A stretch of DNA of 20,869 nucleotides from Deltaproteobacteria bacterium (GTDB lineage: Bacteria; Desulfobacterota; Anaeroferrophillalia; Anaeroferrophillales; Tharpellaceae): positions 1 through 20,869 of the forward strand of contig DAOWIX010000031.1 of assembly GCA_030640695.1 (NCBI GenBank), read 5' to 3'. This document shows positions 8,155-14,662 of this stretch, one piece after another (the stretch's first letter is position 1; each line of letters opens with the position of its first letter). A program made the position numbers and the translations under genes. The notes under the pieces are model-generated. The model ran no database searches and was not told where the DNA came from. It was given only the letters and a program-made list of their open reading frames with translations.

Positions 8155-8190
8155 AAAAAGGGGAGCGGGTATTTCGCTCCCCTTTTTTTT
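8155..8190 (+). terminator. Strong intrinsic terminator after htpG
   Basis: GGGGAGCG (8160-8167), a 7-base loop and CGCTCCCC (8175-8182) form a perfect 8-pair GC-rich stem, extended by an A run before it (8155-8159) and followed by eight T residues (8183-8190). It lies 25 bases after the htpG stop codon. Confidence 0.92.
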
Positions 8191-8192
8191 GT

Positions 8193-8221
8193 TTGACAGG
8201 ATATGTAGTGTCGATTATCCT
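8193..8221 (+). promoter_or_regulatory. Sigma70-type promoter of the PKD-FecR gene
   Basis: TTGACA (8193-8198), exact 17-base spacer, TATCCT (8216-8221). It begins right after the htpG terminator T tract, so transcription of the downstream set is separated from htpG. The predicted start near 8228 leaves a leader of about 66 bases before ATG 8294. Confidence 0.5.
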
Positions 8222-8293
8222 TTCAGGTGTAATCAACCTAATACGGCGTATGCTAAGAGTATCTCTTTTATTTGATTTTAAAAGGAGATAGTG

Positions 8294-10249
8294 ATGAAAA
8301 ACATCGATTTTTTATTGTTTTCATGGCGTTCAAACTTGAAAAGAAGAGGACGGTTTAGGTCCTTATTTTTTTTATGTTTTTTATCTCTCCTCATTCCTCT
8401 TCTGCTTTTTCTCTCAACTAGCGCTATGGCCGCTTCGGGGACTTTCCCGACCGATCCTTTCAATGGCCTGCAAATTAATTACAGTATTTCCGGTGCCTCT
8501 CTGGGACAGCCGGAAGATAATTATGATTTTACTACCAGTCGCAGGTACACCGGTTTTTTTTCGGGAGGGAACCTGGTCGTTCAAGGCTCGGCCAGTGCTG
8601 AGGGGGGATATTACGCTGATCTTTCAGTTTCAGTTCAGGCTGGAAGCGCATCGGACTCCTATCAGAAAAGGGTTGAACTCAAAACCAGCGAAAGTTTCAA
8701 TGTTTCGGTAGCAATTCCACAGGACGCGGAGTACGCTGCATTTTCAATCAGTATTATCGGATCGTACAATGCCGGCTCAAGAACGCTTGTGGTTTCTGGT
8801 ACTTTAAGTCGTTCAGATAATTTACCGCCAGAAGTTGTTTTAAGTTATTCACCTTCAGGACTGGTCGCTGGAGAACCGGTTACCTTTATGGCGACAGCTA
8901 GTGATCCTGATGGGGATGCGTTGTTGTTCAAATGGTATCTTAATGGAAAATTCCAAGGTGAAACGGGTAGTTCTGTGGCTACTATCTCCAATCCCGTTGT
9001 TGGTACTCACACCATTCGGGTTGTGGTCTCGGATGGCAAAGGGGGTGAGGCTGAGGACACGCTTTCGTTCACGGTTAATGAAGTCAAACCCTATGTCATT
9101 GCCCCGGGTTTTAATGAAGGCGATCCTGATCAGTGGGTGGCGGTTGTCGAAAAGATATTTATTGATGGCAAAGAGGTGGCTGATGTTGAAAACACCAAAC
9201 TATATCAGGGGACGAGGATCAAAACTGGTCCCGGGGTTGAAGTTTTAATCAGATTTTCAACTGGAGCGGTAACCCGGGTTTTGGCCGATGGTGATTTCGA
9301 AATAAAGAGAGTTGTTTATAGCAAAACTTCAACAAAAGTTGTATTTTCGAGACTTTACAAAGGTATCTGTGACTTTTACTGGCCTAAGGGTTATGAAGGA
9401 GCAAAAAAATTCGAGGTTTCAACGCATAGAGCGAATACCAGTATAAAAGGTACGACCTTCACACTTTCGCATCTAGATGATGTTACCACAGTAACAGTCG
9501 AGGAGGGTGAGGTTGAGTTTACCAATCTGATAACCGGTGCAGTTGATTTGGTGCGAGCCGGGGCGACTCTTTCTACTGAAATTGATGATAGCTATACTGA
9601 GGGTTTTTATAATTACTATATCCCCTATTATTCGTCCGCCAATGGTTCCTGGACCGGTTTAGGGATAAACAATCGCAACCCATCCACATCTTCACTGGTG
9701 CGGGCACTGGTTTACGACAGTGCCGGCAACCTGCTATCCACCGAGAGTAATGTTCTGCCGGAATCCGGCCAGGACTCTTTTCCGGTTGCGACACAGCTCA
9801 ATCAGAGTGGCTGGCTTCTGGTTAACTCTTTTCAACCATTGTCAGGGCTGGCTTTTCTTGGTACAGGGGGCACCTTGTCATTGATGGCAGACATACCATT
9901 TGTTTCATCACTTTCAACCTCTCTGGTGGTTCCTCATATTGCTCAGGATGATATCTGGGACACAAAAATTTTAATCTGCAGCCCAAATGAACAGGCGGTT
10001 ACAGTAAACTTGAAATATATTGATATTGTCGGGGTTGAACGGGGCAGCCAGTTCTTTACAATCCCGGCTTTTGGTAGTGGTGAGTATCATTTGTCTGTGC
10101 TTTTCAGTGATGAAATCCCTCTGGCCGGCAGTGTTGAAATATCTTCACCTCTTGGTTTGGCGGCTTTTGCTCTCTACAGTAATCTGAAGAGTGGGGGAGT
10201 CTATTTTGCCGGGATTAATGCGGACGGTGAGGGTGAATATCTTTTTTAA
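8294..10249 (+). CDS. Secreted PKD + FecR-domain protein with tandem C-terminal modules
   Basis: ATG 8294 is chosen over GTG 8291 because AAAGGAG ends 6 bases before the ATG. The 651-residue product starts with a long basic N region and a hydrophobic core ending STSAMA|ASG, a Sec signal peptide of about 47 residues. Residues 50-175 are a beta-rich domain I do not recognise. Residues about 178-263 are a PKD-like Ig fold (TASDPDGDALLFKWYLNG, GTHTIRVVVSDGKGGEAEDT). Residues about 284-427 are a FecR-type domain: a glycine-rich start (VFIDGKEV-like), LYQGTRIKTGPG, STHRANTSIKGTTF and VEEGEVEF. There is no membrane helix besides the signal, so this is not a classical sigma-regulating FecR. Residues 443-530 and 546-642 are two copies of the module shared with the next two genes and with the rhodanese protein. 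It is likely an extracellular or surface binding or scaffold protein; ligand unknown. Confidence 0.9.
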   Translation: MKNIDFLLFSWRSNLKRRGRFRSLFFLCFLSLLIPLLLFLSTSAMAASGTFPTDPFNGLQINYSISGASLGQPEDNYDFTTSRRYTGFFSGGNLVVQGSASAEGGYYADLSVSVQAGSASDSYQKRVELKTSESFNVSVAIPQDAEYAAFSISIIGSYNAGSRTLVVSGTLSRSDNLPPEVVLSYSPSGLVAGEPVTFMATASDPDGDALLFKWYLNGKFQGETGSSVATISNPVVGTHTIRVVVSDGKGGEAEDTLSFTVNEVKPYVIAPGFNEGDPDQWVAVVEKIFIDGKEVADVENTKLYQGTRIKTGPGVEVLIRFSTGAVTRVLADGDFEIKRVVYSKTSTKVVFSRLYKGICDFYWPKGYEGAKKFEVSTHRANTSIKGTTFTLSHLDDVTTVTVEEGEVEFTNLITGAVDLVRAGATLSTEIDDSYTEGFYNYYIPYYSSANGSWTGLGINNRNPSTSSLVRALVYDSAGNLLSTESNVLPESGQDSFPVATQLNQSGWLLVNSFQPLSGLAFLGTGGTLSLMADIPFVSSLSTSLVVPHIAQDDIWDTKILICSPNEQAVTVNLKYIDIVGVERGSQFFTIPAFGSGEYHLSVLFSDEIPLAGSVEISSPLGLAAFALYSNLKSGGVYFAGINADGEGEYLF

Positions 10250-10334
10250 ATTTTTAAACTTATATCGTTAAGTCGCAAGGTTGTTTTGGTCTCAGGCAGT
10301 CTTCTAGGTGGCCGGCAGGCGAAACTTTTGATTT

Positions 10335-10350
10335 AATCATTCTAATGATT
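10335..10350. promoter_or_regulatory. Perfect dyad just upstream of the ribosome binding site
   Basis: AATCATT (10335-10341), CT, AATGATT (10344-10350): a perfect 7-base inverted repeat with a 2-base centre. It ends 7 bases before the AGAGG ribosome binding site (10358-10362) of the gene starting at 10370. It could be a protein site or a small hairpin; no T tract follows, so it is not a terminator. Confidence 0.3.
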
Positions 10351-10369
10351 ATCTGGTAGAGGTACTCAA

Positions 10370-11668
10370 ATGCGTATTTCAGTTAGAGTTTTTTTTCTGC
10401 TTTTGCTGCTTGTTTGCAGTCACGTAGGTTCGGTGATTGCGGCAGACCAAAACAGCTGTGAGATTCTTTTTGAAGATTTTTCCGGCAGTGATTATCAAAG
10501 ATGGCTTTTTGACCTTCCCAAGGAGTGGGAGATCTCCTCTGGTAAAGCTGTTGCAACGGCCACCTCGGACAATTATTGGGCCATTGCTGAAACTTCGATT
10601 TTTACTGAGGGACCCTTTTATGTTGATACTGATGTCAGTTTCAATAATGAAAACGGCGCGATTGCCCTTTATGCGTACACGACAGGCGATGTTTTTTTCA
10701 GCATTGACAGTCTTGACAGTCATGCTACCGATGGCGTTTTAGTAGCAATCTATCCCTTACAGAAAAAAATGCGTTTTACGGTCTGGGATCTGCAGTCGGA
10801 AACCTGGCACTCCAGTAGCTACTATGATATTACCGGAGACATTTGGTCAATCGGCATGAAACATACTGATTCGGCACTGATCTTTCGTCTTAATGGTGAA
10901 GATACTCAGTTGCAGTTGGCCGGTGATTTTGGTTCTATTGCAGTAATCAATAATTTGTGGCTTGCGGCTACCGGCAACGGATTTCAGGCAACCTTTGACA
11001 ATGTTTGTGCGTCTCATAATTCAGCTGTAAATGTTTCTCCAAGTTATGATAACTTCAGTTACGTGCCATATCTCTACAGCGACAGCGCTTTCGGTCGCTG
11101 GACCGGTCTGGCCCTGACTAACCGCAATAACGTATCCAATCAAGTTCTTATTGAATATTATAGTAGCGCCGGTGTGCTCTTGAGTTCTGAAACTAAAGAG
11201 ATTCCGGCCAATGGCCAGATCTCATTCGCAACCGGGGCACCTGCCGGTTCAGAAGGTTGGATCAAGATTTCTTCGACCAGCCCTTTAAAAGGATTGGCTC
11301 TGGTCGGCCAGTCCTCGCCGCCGAGCATGTTCGATATGGATCTGAAAACCTCTCTCCATACGCGCTTGCGGCTGGCTCATCTGGCGGCTGACACGCTCTG
11401 GCGTTCTCTGGTGATGATCTGTAATCCCAATAACAGTGCCGCTACTATTACTTTTAAGGCCTACAATACAACTGGCACTCTGACCGCTACTCAACCCTAT
11501 TCTATTCCGGCCAACGGTAGTGCTCAGGTAAATCTCTATAGTCTCTTTGGTCAGGCTCTGACCGGTTCAATGATTATTGAGGCGACCCAGCCGGTGACCG
11601 CTTTTCTACTATACGACAGTAATACGACAACCTGGAAAGCGGGATTAAGCGCAATTCCGGTTCAGTAA
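10370..11668 (+). CDS. Secreted protein: jelly-roll-like head plus tandem C-terminal modules
   Basis: AGAGG lies 7 bases before the ATG. The 432-residue product has a Sec signal peptide (1-24, cut after SVIA). Residues about 30-213 look like a concanavalin A/LamG-type beta-sandwich: DFSGSDYQRWLFDLP, then W.ISSGKA, a 'DNYWAIAET' stretch, 'GPFYVDTDVSF', a central strand with FTVWD, and a final strand FQATFDNVCA. Such folds often bind or cleave glycans, but no catalytic residues can be assigned. Residues 230-325 and 333-430 are two modules with the pattern Y.PYL...RWTGLALTN...IPANGQ...GWIKI...PLKGLALVG and AHLAADT.W.S.VMICNPN...IPANGS. These are very close to the tail of the next protein, indicating duplication. 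The next gene starts 12 bases downstream, so the two are probably co-transcribed. No membrane anchor is present. Confidence 0.88.
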   Translation: MRISVRVFFLLLLLVCSHVGSVIAADQNSCEILFEDFSGSDYQRWLFDLPKEWEISSGKAVATATSDNYWAIAETSIFTEGPFYVDTDVSFNNENGAIALYAYTTGDVFFSIDSLDSHATDGVLVAIYPLQKKMRFTVWDLQSETWHSSSYYDITGDIWSIGMKHTDSALIFRLNGEDTQLQLAGDFGSIAVINNLWLAATGNGFQATFDNVCASHNSAVNVSPSYDNFSYVPYLYSDSAFGRWTGLALTNRNNVSNQVLIEYYSSAGVLLSSETKEIPANGQISFATGAPAGSEGWIKISSTSPLKGLALVGQSSPPSMFDMDLKTSLHTRLRLAHLAADTLWRSLVMICNPNNSAATITFKAYNTTGTLTATQPYSIPANGSAQVNLYSLFGQALTGSMIIEATQPVTAFLLYDSNTTTWKAGLSAIPVQ

Positions 11669-11680
11669 GGAGAGGAAATT

Positions 11681-13234
11681 ATGAAAAGAACCAGTATCTG
11701 GACGGCAATATTTGTCTTTTTCGCTTTGCACTTGATAGTTTTTACACCTGATTTGTTTGCTCTGCAGGGCTCCTCAAGGGTTGTTAATCCAATTTACCAG
11801 GATCGTTATGAAGATGGTTTCAGCCAACCCCAACAAACCGCAGAAAAGAGGTTGGCAACCACGGTCACCTGTACATCTTACGCTGCGTTTAAAAGTGCCC
11901 TGCACGCTGCCATGACCAACCGTGAAACTAATGTCTCGCTCCGTTTGCAGTACAGTTTTGCTTTTGCTGACGTTGGTAGTATACTTGAGCAGGCTATTGA
12001 TGAAATTGAAATGAGTGACGATTATCTCTGGTTCAGTTGGCAAGACTATAAAGCAAATTGGCAAGGTTACGACAATGATGTGACGATAACCTTTGTTTTT
12101 CAATATGACACCACCGTAGCCCAGGAGCTTGAGATCACTAATCGTGTCAACCAGATATTGTTAACGATTATTTCCGTCGGGATGAACGATGAGGAGAAGG
12201 CCAAGGCTATTCACGACTGGGTCGTTCTCAATGTCGCTTATGATATGAGTTATGAACGGCACTCTATTTACAATGCCCTAATCGAAGGACTTGCAGTTTG
12301 TGAAGGGTATGCGCTGTTGATGTTTAAAATGCTTGATAGTTGTGGGATCCCGGTGCGGATTGTCAGCGGTACGGGGAGTGGTGAAGCGCACGCCTGGAAT
12401 CTGGTCTATCTCTGTGCGGCCTGGTTCCATGTTGATGCGACCTGGGATGACCCGGTACCAGATGTACCAAGTCGGGTTTTGTGGGATTATTACAATCTTT
12501 CCGACAATCAGATTGCCGCAGATCACGTCTGGGATCGGGTTGTTTATTCCGGGCAAGTTGCAAGTACGGTCTATGTAGAGGGAATCTGTGGCAACCAGAA
12601 TCCGGGTTATATCATGACCTATTACATCCCCTATCTTTCGACCGACGACTTCACAGTGCGCTGGACCGGTATGGCCATGGCCAATCCTGATCAGCAGAGC
12701 TGTAATGTTCAGGTCAGCTATAATAGTCACAGTGGCATCCTGCTTGATCGGGAAAATAAGACGATTCCGGCATTCGGTCAGAGCGTTTTTATCGCACCGA
12801 CTCCTTCCGGGACTGAAGGCTGGATCAAGATTGAAGCCACCACCAACCTTGACGGGTTGGCCCTGATCGGTCAGGCGACGCCGTCGACCATGTACGATAT
12901 GGATATGAAAGCAAGCCTTCATACCCGTTTTCTACTCTCGCATCTGGCGGCTGATACGAGTGTCTGGCAATCAATTGTCATGGCCTGCAATCCCAACAAT
13001 ACGGCTGCGACGTTGACCTACTCCTATTACAATCAGGCGGGTCAATTGATAGCGACAAAACCCTCTTCAATTCCGGCCAACGGCAGTGTTCAGGACAACC
13101 TTTATAACCTTTTCGGACAGAATCTGGCCGGTTCGATGGTTATTGATTCAACTCAGCCGATTACCGCATTTATGCTCTACGACAGTTTGACCACGGCCTG
13201 GAAGGCAGGGCTCAGCGCCTTACCTTTGGATTAG
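11681..13234 (+). CDS. Secreted transglutaminase-like protein with tandem C-terminal modules
   Basis: AAGGAGAGG precedes the ATG, which lies 12 bases after the previous stop. The 517-residue product begins with a signal peptide (1-28, cut after LFA). Residues about 165-285 are a transglutaminase-like (papain-fold) domain: AKAIHDWVVLNVAYD (174-188), AVCEGYALLMFKML with nucleophile Cys207, GEAHAWNLV with His237, and WFHVDATWDDP with Asp252. The Cys-His-Asp triad is intact, so it is expected to be active as a peptidase, amidase or crosslinker; which reaction cannot be told. The preceding 60-160 is a helix/strand region with aromatic residues typical of the N-terminal extension of bacterial members of this superfamily. 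Residues 314-410 and 419-515 are the two modules, nearly copies of those in the previous protein. Likely extracellular; it could act on its neighbours or on the cell envelope. Confidence 0.91.
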   Translation: MKRTSIWTAIFVFFALHLIVFTPDLFALQGSSRVVNPIYQDRYEDGFSQPQQTAEKRLATTVTCTSYAAFKSALHAAMTNRETNVSLRLQYSFAFADVGSILEQAIDEIEMSDDYLWFSWQDYKANWQGYDNDVTITFVFQYDTTVAQELEITNRVNQILLTIISVGMNDEEKAKAIHDWVVLNVAYDMSYERHSIYNALIEGLAVCEGYALLMFKMLDSCGIPVRIVSGTGSGEAHAWNLVYLCAAWFHVDATWDDPVPDVPSRVLWDYYNLSDNQIAADHVWDRVVYSGQVASTVYVEGICGNQNPGYIMTYYIPYLSTDDFTVRWTGMAMANPDQQSCNVQVSYNSHSGILLDRENKTIPAFGQSVFIAPTPSGTEGWIKIEATTNLDGLALIGQATPSTMYDMDMKASLHTRFLLSHLAADTSVWQSIVMACNPNNTAATLTYSYYNQAGQLIATKPSSIPANGSVQDNLYNLFGQNLAGSMVIDSTQPITAFMLYDSLTTAWKAGLSALPLD

Positions 13235-13236
13235 GA

Positions 13237-13264
13237 GGCAGGTGGCAGAGGGCAGTCGGCAGTG
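13237..13264 (+). repeat. Heptanucleotide tandem repeat (GGCAGNN) x4
   Basis: Four GGCAG cores at 13237, 13244, 13251 and 13258 are spaced exactly 7 bases apart, starting 2 bases after the stop codon at 13234. The tract lies between convergent genes; no hairpin is seen in the 72-base gap. The pattern resembles short tandem heptamer repeats (STRR type) known from cyanobacteria and others. Confidence 0.7.
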
Positions 13265-13306
13265 AGTTCATGACTATTGATCACTTGATTTTTAGTTGCA
13301 GGATGG

Positions 13307-14623
13307 TCATCTAGGAGCCTTTTTATAGGTCTCCTTCATGAAGAAAGTGCAGAAAAGTGCCAGTAGGGCGGCTCCGCTTAAGAGCAGCAGGAGACGGGAG
13401 TAGGCTTCGGGGGCGTAAGCTCCCGAAGCTGTTTTGGGATAGATATCGAGGATTTTTCCCATCAGGGGCATGAAGACCGCACCCCCTAAAAAGGGAAAAA
13501 GGTTGACGGTGCCGACTGAGGTGCCGGCGATCTCCACTGGAAAGAGCTCCTTGGTCGTCGTAAAACCGATAACGACAATCGCTGAGGCGCTGAAAGAGAA
13601 GAGAAAAAAGAGCAGATAGAGAACCGGGTGAGGCAGGTTGTCGGGAAAGCTGGCAAAACAGAGTAGCACCAGAGTTAATATGCTTGTGCAGAAGATGAAA
13701 ACCTTTTTCCGGCTTCGTAATACTTTTTCAGAGAGATAGCCCAACAGCGGGCTACCGATGATCATGCCCCAGGCGATCATGCTTAAAACCGACCCGGCCT
13801 GGGCCCGGGTCATATCATAGAGATGCATCAGGTAGGGGCCGCCCCAGAGGGCTCCAAAGCCGAAAAAGATGCCGCAGTCGAGGAAGAACCAGATTGCGAT
13901 CGGCCAGAATTTTTTCTCTGTTATTACTCGCAAAACTCCTTCCCAAAGCGTTATTTTTTCAACTTCATTCAGAGCCTTATCACTGATTCCGTCAATCTGG
14001 TTCAGATTGGGCCAGCCTTTGTCCGCAGGTTTATCCCGCACGATCAGCCAGACCATGATCAGCAAAACAAAAGTGGCACCGCCGATGGCCTCAAATGAGA
14101 GGCGCCAGCCGAATTTAGCTGTCATCAGGGCTAAAAGCCAGGTCGCGGCTATCACCCCGAGGCCGCCGACCGCGTTGAGAATGCCGGCCATAATTGCAAA
14201 TTCGTGGGCTCTGAACCATTGCGAGAGGATTTTCATGGTTGGAATAAAGACCATTGAAACCCCGAAGCCGACCAACAGACGCCCGATAAAGGCCGTGGTG
14301 AAGTTTTGAGCCAAGCCAAAAACAAGACTGCCGATGGCGGCGATCAGCAGAAAACAGGTCACGGTTTTTCTGGGGCCTAGGGAGTCAGAGAGGAGGCCTG
14401 CGGGCAGTTGCATGGCGGCATAGCAGTAGAAATAGACCGAGCCTAAAAGGCCCATCATGCCGGCCGATAGCTGAAACTCTCTGACGAGGTCGTTGGCCAC
14501 TACCGAGAGGGAGAGGCGGTGAAAGTAGACAAAAAAGTAGGCTGTGGTCAAAACCGCAAAGATTAGCCAGCGGTAGTGTAAAACTTTTTTAGCGTTATCT
14601 CTATGGTTATGAGTTGGAGTCAT
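13307..14623 (-). CDS. Major facilitator superfamily transporter
   Basis: The 438-residue product has the length and about 12 membrane helices of an MFS transporter. The loop after TM2 carries a version of motif A (AGLLSDSLGPRKTV), and the first helix region reads YFFVYFHRLSLSVVANDL, resembling the OPA / hexuronate-type branches of the superfamily. Residues around LIVRDKPADKGWPN form the typical cytoplasmic loop between the two halves. The substrate cannot be assigned. I start at ATG 14623, with AGGA 10 bases upstream; a TTG at 14632 would add three residues. The stop of the upstream kinase gene lies 39 bases before this start, so the two probably share a transcript. The 3' end faces the convergent transglutaminase-like gene. 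Confidence 0.9.
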   Translation of the reverse strand: MTPTHNHRDNAKKVLHYRWLIFAVLTTAYFFVYFHRLSLSVVANDLVREFQLSAGMMGLLGSVYFYCYAAMQLPAGLLSDSLGPRKTVTCFLLIAAIGSLVFGLAQNFTTAFIGRLLVGFGVSMVFIPTMKILSQWFRAHEFAIMAGILNAVGGLGVIAATWLLALMTAKFGWRLSFEAIGGATFVLLIMVWLIVRDKPADKGWPNLNQIDGISDKALNEVEKITLWEGVLRVITEKKFWPIAIWFFLDCGIFFGFGALWGGPYLMHLYDMTRAQAGSVLSMIAWGMIIGSPLLGYLSEKVLRSRKKVFIFCTSILTLVLLCFASFPDNLPHPVLYLLFFLFSFSASAIVVIGFTTTKELFPVEIAGTSVGTVNLFPFLGGAVFMPLMGKILDIYPKTASGAYAPEAYSRLLLLLSGAALLALFCTFFMKETYKKAPR

Positions 14624-14662
14624 TTTAAGCAAATCCTATTGGGACCAATGTAGGTGGACATT

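Noticed and set aside
12278..12922. 214-codon open frame on the minus strand
   Set aside because: Lies fully antisense to the transglutaminase-like gene with intact catalytic motifs; its peptide shows no domain and no ribosome binding site was seen.
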